From Pseudomonas poae (GTDB taxonomy: Bacteria; Pseudomonadota; Gammaproteobacteria; Pseudomonadales; Pseudomonadaceae): a DNA stretch of 64,000 bases. The stretch lies in NCBI RefSeq assembly GCF_001439785.1, contig NZ_JYLI01000003.1, positions 339,054 through 403,053 on the forward strand, written 5' to 3'. This document shows, one piece after another, positions 16,573 through 25,689 of this stretch. The number at the start of each line of letters is the position of its first letter. The first letter of the stretch is position 1. The notes beneath the pieces were generated by a model. It worked only from the letters and a program-made list of their open reading frames with translations, was not told where the DNA came from and did not search any database. Both the position numbers and the translations under genes were made by a program.

Positions 16573-17208
16573 ATGCTTCGCATAATTATTGCTGACGATC
16601 ACCCTATTGTCCGCGTCGGGCAAAAAGTCGTGATTGAGGCGAGTGGTAAATGCAAAGTCGTGGGCGAGGCCAACGGCCCGGACGAGCTGCTGGCGCTGGT
16701 GAACAAGACCCCCTGTGATGTGATCGTGACGGACTTCGCGATGCCGGGCGATCAGCAGGCCGATGGTTACGGTTTGCTGGGCCTGTTGCATCGCCAGTTC
16801 CCGCGGGTGCCGGTGATCGTGGTGACCATGTTCGCCAATGTCGCCACCCTGCGCACCGCGCTGTCCCACGGTGCGCGGGCCGTGGTGGCCAAGAGTGCGT
16901 CGGCGCGCGAGTTGCCCCAGGCCCTGCAGACCGTGGTGCAGGGACGCACTTTTGTCAGTGAGTCCCTGCGCCTGCAGCTCGATCAGGCCGGCCTCGCGCA
17001 ACCGACGCGCACGCCGCAGTTGTCCGGCAAGGAGCAGGAAGTGGTCAGAATGCTCGCCAGTGGCATGACCGTCAGCCAGATCGCCGCGCGGGTCAATCGC
17101 AGTATTTCCACGATCAGCAAACAGAAAAGTACCGCCATGCACCGCTTGTGTATTTCCACTGATGTGGACTTGTTCGCCTATGCGCGTGATGTGGGGATGG
17201 TGCCTTAG
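16573..17208 (+). CDS. RcsB/RocA-like response regulator (LuxR-type HTH)
   Basis: A 211-residue DNA-binding response regulator. The receiver domain (LRIIIADDHPIVRVGQK) has acceptor Asp54 in VIVTDFAMPG, threonine in VVTMF and lysine in VAKSAS. A LuxR/NarL HTH follows in LSGKEQEVVRMLASG and VSQIAARVNRSISTISKQK. TDFAMPG with a long insert before the next helix is typical of the RcsB/RocA/BvgA-like regulators paired with BvgS-type kinases, several of which control chaperone-usher fimbriae. The ATG at 16573 is preceded by a weak GGAAA site. The 195 bp upstream are AT-rich. It is paralogous to the regulator at 49906-50544. Likely target: the DUF1120 fimbrial cluster (inference from position). Confidence 0.88.
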   Translation: MLRIIIADDHPIVRVGQKVVIEASGKCKVVGEANGPDELLALVNKTPCDVIVTDFAMPGDQQADGYGLLGLLHRQFPRVPVIVVTMFANVATLRTALSHGARAVVAKSASARELPQALQTVVQGRTFVSESLRLQLDQAGLAQPTRTPQLSGKEQEVVRMLASGMTVSQIAARVNRSISTISKQKSTAMHRLCISTDVDLFAYARDVGMVP

Positions 17209-17297
17209 TCACCGTCTCTGGCGAATGCCCGTGGCTTTCCAGCGTTGCGCGGATTATCGTGCGCTCCTGTCGACCATAACGTTTCAGGGAGCTGCAC

Positions 17298-17768
17298 ATG
17301 AGTGATGCCCATACCGCGTTGATCACCCGTTTCTACGAGGCCTTCCAACGGCTGGATGCTGAAGCCATGGCGGCTTGCTACACCGAAGACGTGGTATTCA
17401 GCGATCCTGCCTTCGGCGAACTGCGCGGGCGCGATGCCGGTGATATGTGGCGCATGCTCACCACACGGGCCAAGGATTTCTCCCTGACCTTCGACCACGT
17501 GCGCAGCGATGACACCACCGGCAGTGCGCATTGGGTGGCGACCTACCTGTTCAGCGCCACCGGCAATACCGTGGTCAACGACATTGGCGCGCGGTTCGTG
17601 TTTCGCGACGGCAAAATCTGCGAGCACCACGACCACTTTGACCTGTGGCGTTGGTCACGCCAGGCCCTGGGCTTCAAGGGGTGGCTACTGGGCTGGTCGC
17701 CGGCGCTGAAAAACGCCGTGCGTGCCCAGGCGCGCAAAGGCTTGCAGGCATTCCAGGCCGGTCGTTGA
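17298..17768 (+). CDS. SnoaL-like (NTF2-fold) protein
   Basis: A 156-residue cytosolic protein of the SnoaL/polyketide-cyclase-like NTF2 superfamily. The N-terminal helix LITRFYEAFQRLDAEAMAACYTEDVVFSDPAF and the strand pattern ending in GKICEHHDHFDLWRWSRQALG are typical. These proteins are small cone-shaped folds that may act as isomerases, hydrolases or ligand binders; no specific reaction can be assigned. GGGAGC precedes the ATG by several bases. It stands alone between the regulator and the GIY-YIG gene. Confidence 0.85.
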   Translation: MSDAHTALITRFYEAFQRLDAEAMAACYTEDVVFSDPAFGELRGRDAGDMWRMLTTRAKDFSLTFDHVRSDDTTGSAHWVATYLFSATGNTVVNDIGARFVFRDGKICEHHDHFDLWRWSRQALGFKGWLLGWSPALKNAVRAQARKGLQAFQAGR

Positions 17769-17804
17769 TAAGCTTGGCGCTTTGCGCGTAAAACGAATCG
17801 ACCC

Positions 17805-18080
17805 GTGACCACACCCCCTGAAGCCAAGCCCTGGTTCGTCTACCTGGTGCGCGCCGCCAATGGCTCACTCTATTGCGGCATCAGCAACGACCCGCAGCGC
17901 CGTTTTGCCATGCACCAGAGCGGCAAGGGCGCGCGCTTTTTTCTGTCCAGCCCCGCAGTGGCGCTGGTGTATACCGAGCAATGCGCGAGCAAGGGCGAGG
18001 CGTTGCGTCAGGAGCGCTTGATCAAAAAACTGAAAAAGAGCGCCAAGGAATGTCTGGCGGGCAGTGGTGCGTTGACCTGA
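17805..18080 (+). CDS. GIY-YIG domain protein (YhbQ/UPF0213-like)
   Basis: A 91-residue single-domain GIY-YIG protein, starting with GTG at 17805. The two signature strands are visible as [19 protein letters not shown] (V-Y-L and Y-C-G in place of GIY and YIG). Next come the conserved arginine in DPQRRFAMH and a C-terminal [17 protein letters not shown]. Such short proteins in proteobacteria resemble YhbQ, linked to nucleic-acid repair or processing, without an established substrate here. It lies 36 bp after the SnoaL-like gene, possibly co-transcribed. Confidence 0.88.
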   Translation: MTTPPEAKPWFVYLVRAANGSLYCGISNDPQRRFAMHQSGKGARFFLSSPAVALVYTEQCASKGEALRQERLIKKLKKSAKECLAGSGALT

Positions 18081-18308
18081 GCGAAACCTTCACTCGGGCC
18101 AACCCGAGCGACGATAATTGCCACGGGCATGATCTACCGCACCGCTCACGGCTATCAGGACTTTGCGGTTTCACTGTTTGCGGCGTATATGCGCAGGCAG
18201 GGCGTGCCCTTGCCCTGATACCCATTGATCCGACTGATAAGGCGTCATCACTCCCGTCATGCGTCTTGCGCGTTAAGCTGCGGGTTCATTTATCAAGTGG
18301 ACTCCCGC

Positions 18309-19244
18309 ATGTCTGAGCTCATCCTGCACCACTACCCGACGTCCCCTTTCGCAGAAAAAGCGCGGCTGCTGCTGGGTTTCAAGGGCTTGTCGTGGCATTC
18401 CGTGCAGATCTCGCCGGTGATGCCCAAGCCCGACCTGACCGCCCTGACCGGTGGTTATCGCAAGACTCCGGTGCTGCAAATTGGCGCGGATATCTACTGC
18501 GATACGGCCCTGATCGCCCGCCGTCTGGAGCAGGAAAAAGCAGCACCGGCGCTGTTCCCCCTCGGCCAGGAAATGACCACCCAAACCTTCGCCACCTGGG
18601 CCGACAGTGTGGTATTCGCCCATGCGGTGAGCCTGGTGTTTCAGCCCGAGTCAGTGGCGGTGCGTTTCGGCAAATTGCCGCCGGATGCAGTCAAGGCGTT
18701 TCTCGCCGACCGCGCCGCGCTGTTCAGTGGCGGCACCGCGAGCAGGCTGCCAGCCGAACTGGCCAAGCACCAATGGCCGGCGATCATGGCGCGTCTGGAG
18801 CAGCAACTGCGCGCAGGCGCCGGGGAGTTCCTGTTCGGCCAACCCTCGATTGCCGACTTTGCCCTGGCCCATTGCCTGTGGTTTCTCAAGGCCACGCCGG
18901 TGACCGCGCCGCTGGTGGATGCTTATCCGGTGGTGACTGCGTGGTTGGCGCGGGTGCTTGAGTTTGGTCACGGCACTGCCACGCCGATGACTGCCGAACA
19001 GGCGCTGGACATTTCGCGCAATGCCACGCCGGCCGCGCTGCCGGACGAGGTGTTCGAGGACTTGAATGGCTTCCACGCCGGGCAGGCGGTCACCGTCAGC
19101 GCGATAGACTATGGCGTCGACCCGGTAGCGGGCGAGTTGCTGTTTGCCGGGCGCGAAGCGCTGATTCTGCGCCGCACGGATGAACGCGCGGGTACCGTGC
19201 ATGTGCATTTCCCGCGCTGGGGATTCCGCCTGCAGGCGCAATAA
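18309..19244 (+). CDS. Glutathione S-transferase family protein
   Basis: A 311-residue protein with an N-terminal thioredoxin-like GST domain (LILHHYPTSPFAEKARLLLGFKGLSW ... YRKTPVLQIGADIYCDTALIARRLE) and an alpha-helical C-terminal domain containing GEFLFGQPSIADFALAHCLWFL. The cis-proline (TPVLQ) and the CDT/A segment that contacts glutathione are present. About 90 extra residues follow the usual GST end (from about residue 222, PMTAEQALDISRNATP), giving a third small C-terminal domain seen in a subset of longer bacterial GST-like proteins. The ATG at 18309 was preferred over an upstream in-frame one because homologues begin at the LILHHYP strand. Confidence 0.85.
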   Translation: MSELILHHYPTSPFAEKARLLLGFKGLSWHSVQISPVMPKPDLTALTGGYRKTPVLQIGADIYCDTALIARRLEQEKAAPALFPLGQEMTTQTFATWADSVVFAHAVSLVFQPESVAVRFGKLPPDAVKAFLADRAALFSGGTASRLPAELAKHQWPAIMARLEQQLRAGAGEFLFGQPSIADFALAHCLWFLKATPVTAPLVDAYPVVTAWLARVLEFGHGTATPMTAEQALDISRNATPAALPDEVFEDLNGFHAGQAVTVSAIDYGVDPVAGELLFAGREALILRRTDERAGTVHVHFPRWGFRLQAQ

Positions 19245-19354
19245 CTGAAAAATAGTTGCAAACAAATGTGAGGTAAACCGGCTGCCCATCCGTGTAGTGC
19301 TTGAAACTGCGAGCTATTCGCATTACCAGCTTTTCTATACGGGTTCCTTTGAGC

Positions 19355-21769
19355 ATGAAGTCGACGGCGGGCAGTTGGGTTAAACAGTGGCTGGGAGCCT
19401 CGGTATTGGCGGTCTCGGGGCTGGCGTTGCTGCCCCTGGCGGTGGCGCAGGCGCAGGAGCAGCAGAGCGCGCGGTCCAACTTTGCCCTGGCAGCCAAACC
19501 GCTGCCCCAGGCGCTGAGCGATTTCAGCCGGGTGACCGGGCTCAGTGTGATCTACACCGACGACGCGCCCTATGGCCTCAATGCGCCAGCGGTCAGCGGG
19601 CAGATGAGCGCCACCGAGGCGCTGCAACGCCTGCTGGGCAACTCCGGCTTTACCTTCCGCCAGATCGACGCCCGTACCCTGGCCCTGGAGCCCGTGCCCA
19701 CTGGTGGCGCGGTCAACCTCGGCGCCACCACCATCAGTGGCGCCGGCCTTGCCCAGGACAGCAACAGCTATCAGCCGCCGCCCACCAGTTCGGTGATGCG
19801 TTCCCAGGGCTTGCTGCTGGAGACCCCGCAGACCGTCAACGTGGTGCCTGCCCAGGTGCTGCGCGACCAGACCCCGCGCAACCTCGACGATGCCCTGGCC
19901 AATATCAGCGGGATTACTCAGGCCAACACCCTCGGCAGCACCCAGGATGCGGTGATGCTGCGCGGTTTTGGCGACAACCGTAATGGCTCGATCATGCAGG
20001 ACGGCATGCCCGTGGTGCAGGGCCGTGCGCTGAACGCCACCGCCGAGCGCGTCGAAGTGCTCAAGGGCCCGTCGTCGCTGCTGTATGGCATCCAGGACCC
20101 GGGCGGTGTGGTCAACATCGTCAGCAAAAAGCCCGCGCTGGTGCAGTCCACCTCCCTGACCGCCCGCGGCTCGACCTTCGGCGACGGCAAGAACGGCAGC
20201 GGCGGGAGCCTCGACACCACCGGACCCATCGGTGACTCGGGCCTGGCCTACCGCTTGATCGTCGACCACGAAGACGAAGACTACTGGCGCAACTTCGGCA
20301 CCCATCGCGAGACGCTGGTGGCGCCGTCTCTGGCCTGGTACGGCGACACCACCAACGTGGTATTGGCCTACGAGCACCGAGAGTTTCTCTCGCCGTTCGA
20401 CCGTGGCACCGCCATTGACCCCAAGACCAACCACCCGTTGAACCTGCCCGCAACCCGTCGCCTGGACGAGCCGTTCAACAACATGCAAGGACGTTCCGAC
20501 CTGTACCGACTGGAAGTCGACCACGACCTCAACGACGACTGGAAAGCCCACTTCGGCTACAGCTGGAACCGCGAGACCTACGACGCCAGCCAAGTGCGCG
20601 TCAGCGCGGTGAACGCCAACGGCACCCTGACCCGCAGCATGGACGGCACCCAGGGCGCGATCACCACCGACCGTTTCACCACCGCCAGCCTGGAAGGCAA
20701 GGTGCGGGCCGGCGGCCTGCAACATGACCTGGTGTTCGGCCTGGATGACGAGTACCGCAAGGTCTACCGCGCCGACTTGATTCGGCAGAAGCCGCGCGGT
20801 GTCTTCAGCTACGTTAATCCGGTGTATGGCAACGAAGTGGCGGGCTCCACCGTCAGCGCCCCGGACAGCGCCCAGACCGACCTGCTGCGCAGCGACTCGC
20901 TGTTCTTCCAGGACGCCATCCACCTGACCGATCAGTGGATTCTGGTGGGCGGCGCGCGCTACCAGATGTACGACCAGTACGCCGGCAAAGGCGTGCCGTT
21001 CAAGGCCAATACCGACGGCAACGGCCAGAAGTGGGTGCCGCGTGCCGGTCTGGTGTATCGCTACACCGATGAGCTGTCGTTCTACGGCAGCTACACCGAG
21101 TCGTTCAAACCCAACTCCACCATCGCGGCGCTGGCCGATGGCAGCACCCTGAGCGGCAGCCTCACGCCGGAAGAGTCCAAGGCCTGGGAGCTGGGCGCCA
21201 AGCTGGATATTCCGGGGCGCATCACCGCCAGCGCTGCGTTGTTCGATATCCACAAGCGCAATGTGCTGGTGTCGGTGGGGACCGGGCTGGATACGGTCTA
21301 CAGCGTCGCCGGCCAAGTGCGCTCGCGCGGCCTGGAACTGGACGCCACCGGCCAGCTCAGCGACAACTGGAGCCTGATTGGCAGCTATGCCTACACCGAC
21401 GCCGAAGTCACCAAGGACCCTGCCCTGGAAGGCAAGCGCCTGCAGAACGTGGCCAAGCACACCGGCTCACTGTCGGCGGTGTACGACTTCGGCAGCCTCA
21501 TGGGCGGCGATGACCTGCGCGTGGGTGCCGGCGCACGTTATGTGGGCCAGCGCGAAGGCGACGCGAACAACAGCTTCAATCTGCCGGGCTACACCGTGGC
21601 CGACGCGTTCGCCACCTACGACACGCGGATCGAAGGGCAGAAGGTCAAGTTTCAGCTCAACGTGAAGAACCTGTTCGATCGCACCTACTACACCTCGGCG
21701 GCGAGCCTTCTGTTTGTGTCGCTGGGCGATGCGCGGCAGGTGTCGGTGTCCAGTACGCTGGCGTTCTAG
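19355..21769 (+). CDS. TonB-dependent siderophore receptor with STN domain
   Basis: An 804-residue outer-membrane receptor for a ferric siderophore. After the signal peptide (ends AVAQAQE) comes an STN (secretin/TonB short N-terminal) domain of about 55 residues (FALAAKPLPQALSDFSRVTGLSVIYT). Then there is a plug domain (ETPQTVNVVPAQVLRDQ, VMLRGFGDNR, VEVLKGPSSLLYGIQDPGGVVNIVSKKP) and a 22-strand barrel ending in the usual aromatic residue (STLAF). The STN domain usually signals through an anti-sigma factor and an ECF sigma factor, but neither is encoded next to it. The ATG at 19355 is chosen because it gives a normal signal peptide; a TTG at 19301 is an alternative. The ligand cannot be told from the sequence. 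Confidence 0.93.
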   Translation: MKSTAGSWVKQWLGASVLAVSGLALLPLAVAQAQEQQSARSNFALAAKPLPQALSDFSRVTGLSVIYTDDAPYGLNAPAVSGQMSATEALQRLLGNSGFTFRQIDARTLALEPVPTGGAVNLGATTISGAGLAQDSNSYQPPPTSSVMRSQGLLLETPQTVNVVPAQVLRDQTPRNLDDALANISGITQANTLGSTQDAVMLRGFGDNRNGSIMQDGMPVVQGRALNATAERVEVLKGPSSLLYGIQDPGGVVNIVSKKPALVQSTSLTARGSTFGDGKNGSGGSLDTTGPIGDSGLAYRLIVDHEDEDYWRNFGTHRETLVAPSLAWYGDTTNVVLAYEHREFLSPFDRGTAIDPKTNHPLNLPATRRLDEPFNNMQGRSDLYRLEVDHDLNDDWKAHFGYSWNRETYDASQVRVSAVNANGTLTRSMDGTQGAITTDRFTTASLEGKVRAGGLQHDLVFGLDDEYRKVYRADLIRQKPRGVFSYVNPVYGNEVAGSTVSAPDSAQTDLLRSDSLFFQDAIHLTDQWILVGGARYQMYDQYAGKGVPFKANTDGNGQKWVPRAGLVYRYTDELSFYGSYTESFKPNSTIAALADGSTLSGSLTPEESKAWELGAKLDIPGRITASAALFDIHKRNVLVSVGTGLDTVYSVAGQVRSRGLELDATGQLSDNWSLIGSYAYTDAEVTKDPALEGKRLQNVAKHTGSLSAVYDFGSLMGGDDLRVGAGARYVGQREGDANNSFNLPGYTVADAFATYDTRIEGQKVKFQLNVKNLFDRTYYTSAASLLFVSLGDARQVSVSSTLAF

Positions 21770-21812
21770 CGCTGGGCGGGTTTGCTGCGAAAAGGGCTGA
21801 CGGGTTGACTGT

Positions 21813-21996
21813 TGTGGCGAGCGGGCTTGGCCCAATGCCGTCAGTTAAGCGCAGATTCCCTGTGGCGAGCAGGCTTGTCCTGCGTTGGGCTGCGCGGCAG
21901 CCCCAAAACCAGGCGCTGAGCCGTATCAGGTACGCCGCGTTTTGCTGGATTGGGGGCGCTTCGCACCCCAACGCGGGGCAAGCCCGCTCGCCACAA
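21813..21996. repeat. REPIN-like palindromic repeat, copy A
   Basis: The 270-bp gap between the receptor and dacB is filled by REP sequences. A single REP (TGTGGCGAGCGGGCTTGGCCC, 21813 on) is followed by a doublet from 21861 to 21995. The doublet opens with TGTGGCGAGCAGGCTTG and closes with CAAGCCCGCTCGCCACA. This is the inverted REP pair that forms a long hairpin. The same element, nearly identical over about 165 bp, lies in the opposite orientation at 27643-27848. Confidence 0.85.
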
Positions 21997-22047
21997 GGGA
22001 GGCGAGCTGGTAGCGTTGCCGCAACTTTTTGCGGATACACACTGGCG

Positions 22048-23502
22048 ATGTCTTTTGGACGATGGTTACATCCCTTCACGCTGCTGGCGGGCCTGAGCCT
22101 GTTAGTGGGCGGTTGCGCGAGCGTCTCGCACACGTCCCCCGCACCGCTGGACCAACTGCTGGCGGACCCGGCGCTCAACGGCGCCACGGTGTCGCTGATG
22201 GTGCGCGATGCCCAAAGCGGCAGCACGCTGTACCAGCACAACCCGCGCACACGGCTGATTCCCGCGTCCAATCTCAAGCTGCTCACCACGGCGGCGGCGA
22301 TGGATGTGTTGGGGCCGCAGTACCGCTTTGCCACGCAATTGTTGAGCAACGGCGTGCAGCAGGGTGATCGCCTGACGGGCAACCTGTACCTGCGTGGCCT
22401 GGGCGATCCCACGCTGCAGTTCGCCGATTACCAGGCCTTGGCCGCGCAATTGGCGCGCCTGGGTGTGCGCCAGGTGCAGGGTGACCTGGTGCTCGACGAC
22501 ACCTGGTTTGATGCCGAGCGCCTGGGCGTCGACTGGGCCCAGGACGATGAGTCCACCTACTACGGCGCGCAGATTTCGGCGCTGACGGTGTCACCGAATG
22601 CCGATTTTGATGCAGGCACCTTGCTGGTCACCGCCAAGGCACCTGCGGCGGTCGGGCAGCCGGTGAGCGTGGAGATCAGCCCCGCCACCGATTACGTGCA
22701 GCTGAGCAATCGAGCCATCAGCGGGCCTGGCAACACCTACGGCATCACCCGCCAGCACGGCACCAACCTGTTGCAACTGAGCGGCGCGCTGGCGCCGGGC
22801 AAGCAGAGCCGGCAGTGGGTCAGTGTGTGGGAACCGACGCAACTGGTGGCCAATCTGTTTGAACAGGCTCTGGCGCAGCAGGGCATTGAGGTGTTGGGCC
22901 GGCGTGTGATCGGTGGCGCGAGCCCCGCCACGGCCAAGCTGTTGGCCGAGCATCACTCGGCGCCGTTGCAGGAACTGATCACGCCACTGCTCAAACTCTC
23001 GAACAACAACATGTCCGAAGCGCTGCTCAAGGCCATGGGGCGCAAGACCGCCAATGCGGGCACCGCGCAGGCCGGTGTGGCGGCGGTGGCGGCGTTCATG
23101 ACGCGCCAGGGTTTGGACCCGGCAACGTTGAGTCAGGTCGATGGTTCGGGGCTGTCGCGGCGTAATCTGGTGTCTTCGCAGAACCTCACGGACGTGCTGC
23201 TGGCGACGGCAAAACAGCCCTGGTTCGACGCCTGGTACAACGCCTTGCCGATTGCCGGTAATGCCGACCGCCTCACCGGCGGCAGCCTGCGTTATCGCCT
23301 GCGGGGCACCGCCGCCGAAAACAACCTGCACGCCAAGACCGGCTCGATGGCCGGGGTGTCGTCACTGAGTGGCTACATCACCGACGCCAGCGGGCGGCGC
23401 CTGGTGTTCTCGATGATCAGCAATAACTACGTCAGCGATGCGGCGCCGATTCGCGCCCTGGAAAATCGCCTGGCCGTGGCGCTGAGCCAGTGGCACGACT
23501 GA
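22048..23502 (+). CDS. dacB: D-alanyl-D-alanine carboxypeptidase/endopeptidase (PBP4, DacB type)
   Basis: A 484-residue class-C penicillin-binding protein that trims peptidoglycan stem peptides and cross-links in the periplasm. All three active-site motifs are present: SxxK as PASNLKLLTT, SxN as SNNNMSEALLKAMG and KTG as HAKTGSMAGVSS. A lipobox (LLVGGCAS) ends the signal sequence, so the protein is probably anchored as a lipoprotein, which is less usual than the soluble E. coli form. The open frame extends upstream through the REP element; ATG at 22048 is the first start giving a signal sequence. It converges with the IclR gene with one base between the stops. Confidence 0.92.
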   Translation: MSFGRWLHPFTLLAGLSLLVGGCASVSHTSPAPLDQLLADPALNGATVSLMVRDAQSGSTLYQHNPRTRLIPASNLKLLTTAAAMDVLGPQYRFATQLLSNGVQQGDRLTGNLYLRGLGDPTLQFADYQALAAQLARLGVRQVQGDLVLDDTWFDAERLGVDWAQDDESTYYGAQISALTVSPNADFDAGTLLVTAKAPAAVGQPVSVEISPATDYVQLSNRAISGPGNTYGITRQHGTNLLQLSGALAPGKQSRQWVSVWEPTQLVANLFEQALAQQGIEVLGRRVIGGASPATAKLLAEHHSAPLQELITPLLKLSNNNMSEALLKAMGRKTANAGTAQAGVAAVAAFMTRQGLDPATLSQVDGSGLSRRNLVSSQNLTDVLLATAKQPWFDAWYNALPIAGNADRLTGGSLRYRLRGTAAENNLHAKTGSMAGVSSLSGYITDASGRRLVFSMISNNYVSDAAPIRALENRLAVALSQWHD

Positions 23503-23503
23503 T

Positions 23504-24283
23504 TCAGGGCTGGTAGCCCATGCGCCAACTCACGGCCCGGGTTGCCGCCAGCAGGCGCTGCGCTGCTGGGCCGTCTTCATCGGCATGGAACACCGAGGTG
23601 GGGCCGACCACGGTCATTACCGCCGCCACTTGCCCGACCGCGTCGAACACCGGCGCCGACAACGCATCCACGCCGGGCATCAGCAAACCATGTACAAAAT
23701 GCAGGCCTCGGCTGCGGATCTGCGCGCAGGTGCTGGCGTAGGCCTGATCGTCCGCCAGTACGTGGGCGATGCCGGCCTGGATTTCACGCTCGCGCAAGTC
23801 CACGGTTTCCCGCGCAGGCAGGTAGGCGCTGAACACCAGCCCGGTGGACGAGCTGAGCAGCGGCAGCACCGAACCCAGTTGCGTCACCACCGTGACCGCG
23901 CGCACCGCCGGTTCGATCTGCACCACGGTCGCGCCCTGGTTGCCCCATACCGCCAGGAAGCAGGTTTCGTTCAGGTCATCGCGCAGTTCGGCCAGGGGCA
24001 GGGCACCCACCTTGAGCACGTCCATGCTGCCCAGCGCGGCGAGGCCCACGCGCAGGGCTTCACGGCCCAGGCCGTAATGGTTGGTGGCGACGTTCTGTTC
24101 GGCAAACCCCGAGGCGATCAACGCCTGGAGGTAGCGGTGCACCTTGCTGGCCGGCATCTGCACATGCTCGGCCAGGCGCGACAGCGAAGTGGCCGGTGAC
24201 AGCTCGGCGAGGGCTTTGAGGATGTCGGTGCCCACTTCGGCCGAGCGGACTTTCTGTTTACCGGTGTCGCGGGGCTTTTCCAT
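23504..24283 (-). CDS. hmgR: IclR-family repressor of the homogentisate operon
   Basis: A 259-residue IclR-type regulator: an N-terminal winged helix (VGTDILKALAELSPATSLSRLAEHVQMPASKVHRYLQAL split over residues about 20-75) and a C-terminal effector domain (FLAVWGNQGATVVQIEP, LLSSSTGLVFSAYLP, APVFDAVGQVAAVMTVVG). It is divergent from hmgA-fahA-maiA, the arrangement known from HmgR in P. putida. There the regulator represses the operon and homogentisate is the inducer. A 15-bp inverted repeat lies in the shared promoter region. The ATG at 24283 lacks a clear Shine-Dalgarno; an upstream start at 24346 would run into the operator and is unlikely. Confidence 0.88.
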   Translation of the reverse strand: MEKPRDTGKQKVRSAEVGTDILKALAELSPATSLSRLAEHVQMPASKVHRYLQALIASGFAEQNVATNHYGLGREALRVGLAALGSMDVLKVGALPLAELRDDLNETCFLAVWGNQGATVVQIEPAVRAVTVVTQLGSVLPLLSSSTGLVFSAYLPARETVDLREREIQAGIAHVLADDQAYASTCAQIRSRGLHFVHGLLMPGVDALSAPVFDAVGQVAAVMTVVGPTSVFHADEDGPAAQRLLAATRAVSWRMGYQP

Positions 24284-24347
24284 GGAGGGGCGAGAATCCG
24301 AGAGGTGAGTGGGCGTCTTTATAGCTTGACGCTCAACAGTGATCAAA

Positions 24348-24362
24348 TTACGTTGTGCGTAA
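24348..24362. promoter_or_regulatory. Probable HmgR operator
   Basis: TTACG-TTGTG-CGTAA is a perfect inverted repeat with five-base arms in the 120-bp space between hmgR and hmgA, 41 bases before the hmgA start. A further half-site-like ATTACG follows at 24368. The position suits repression of hmgA and autoregulation of hmgR. Binding is inferred, not shown. Confidence 0.6.
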
Positions 24363-24403
24363 CTGGATTACGATAAAAATAACTTCCTTGCAGAGGACGA
24401 TCC

Positions 24404-25687
24404 ATGCACCTGGACTACCTGTCGGGCTTCGGCAATCAATTCACCAGCGAAGCCTTGCCCGGCGCCTTGCCCGTCGGCCAGAACTCCCCGCAAAAAGCGC
24501 CCTACGGGCTGTACACCGAGCTGTTCTCCGGCACCGCCTTTACTGTGGCGCGCAGCGAAGCCCGGCGCACCTGGCTGTACCGCATTCAGCCGTCGGCCAA
24601 TCACCCCGCGTTCGTCAAACTGGAACGGCAGTTGGCCGGCGGGCCGCTGGGTGCGGTGACGCCTAATCGCTTGCGTTGGAACCCGCTGGATATTCCGGAT
24701 GAGCCGACGGACTTTATCGACGGCCTTGTGGGAATGGTTGCCAATGCCGCGTCGGAGCAGCCCTCAGGCATCAGCATCCATACCTACCGTGCCAACCGCT
24801 CGATGGAGCGTGTGTTCTTCAACGCCGATGGCGAACTGCTGATCGTTCCCGAGCAGGGCCGCCTGCGCATCGCCACCGAGCTCGGGGTGCTGGAGGTTGC
24901 GCCGCTGGAGATCGTCGTGCTGCCGCGCGGGCTCAAATTCAGTATCGAACTGCTCGACGCACAGGCCCGTGGCTACGTTGCCGAAAACCATGGCGCGCCG
25001 CTGCGCCTGCCGGACCTGGGCCCGATCGGCAGTAATGGCCTGGCCAACCCGCGCGACTTTCTCAGCCCGGTGGCGCACTACGAAGATCTGAAAAAACCGA
25101 CAACGCTGGTGCAGAAGTTCCTCGGCGAACTCTGGGCCTGCGAACTCGACCATTCGCCGCTGAACGTGGTGGCCTGGCACGGCAACAACGTGCCGTACAA
25201 ATATGATCTGCGCCGCTTCAACACCCTGGGCACCGTGAGTTTCGATCACCCCGACCCGTCGATCTTTACCGTCCTGACCTCGCCCACCAGCACTCACGGC
25301 CTGGCCAACCTCGACTTCGTGATCTTCCCGCCACGTTGGATGGTGGCCGAAAACACCTTCCGTCCGCCGTGGTTCCACCGCAACCTGATGAACGAATACA
25401 TGGGCTTGATCCAGGGCGCCTATGACGCCAAGGCTGAAGGCTTCCTGCCCGGCGGCGCATCGCTGCACAGCTGCATGAGCGCCCATGGCCCGGACGGCGA
25501 GACCTGCACCAAAGCGATCAATGCCGACCTGGCGCCGCACAAGATCGATAACACCATGGCCTTCATGTTCGAGACCAGCCAAGTGCTGCGGCCCACCCGG
25601 TTCGCCCTTGAGTGCGAGCAGTTGCAACCTTCTTACGACGCGTGCTGGGCATCGTTGCCCGCCACCTTCAACCCGAATCGGAGATAA
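24404..25687 (+). CDS. hmgA: Homogentisate 1,2-dioxygenase
   Basis: A 427-residue iron dioxygenase that opens the ring of homogentisate to maleylacetoacetate, the central step of tyrosine and phenylalanine breakdown. The start [21 protein letters not shown] is the family signature. The iron-site region is visible as [24 protein letters not shown] (His and Glu ligands) with a later His in MSAHGPDGE. The length is normal. GAGGA precedes the ATG. It is the first gene of a tight operon: fahA starts 2 bp after its stop, maiA 12 bp after fahA. Loss of such a gene gives brown pyomelanin-producing strains. Confidence 0.97.
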   Translation: MHLDYLSGFGNQFTSEALPGALPVGQNSPQKAPYGLYTELFSGTAFTVARSEARRTWLYRIQPSANHPAFVKLERQLAGGPLGAVTPNRLRWNPLDIPDEPTDFIDGLVGMVANAASEQPSGISIHTYRANRSMERVFFNADGELLIVPEQGRLRIATELGVLEVAPLEIVVLPRGLKFSIELLDAQARGYVAENHGAPLRLPDLGPIGSNGLANPRDFLSPVAHYEDLKKPTTLVQKFLGELWACELDHSPLNVVAWHGNNVPYKYDLRRFNTLGTVSFDHPDPSIFTVLTSPTSTHGLANLDFVIFPPRWMVAENTFRPPWFHRNLMNEYMGLIQGAYDAKAEGFLPGGASLHSCMSAHGPDGETCTKAINADLAPHKIDNTMAFMFETSQVLRPTRFALECEQLQPSYDACWASLPATFNPNRR

Positions 25688-25689
25688 CC

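Noticed and set aside
18129..18218. Mini-ORF MIYRTAHGYQDFAVSLF of 29 codons between the GIY-YIG and GST genes
   Set aside because: No ribosome site, no family match by eye; it may be chance or the leftover of a gene.
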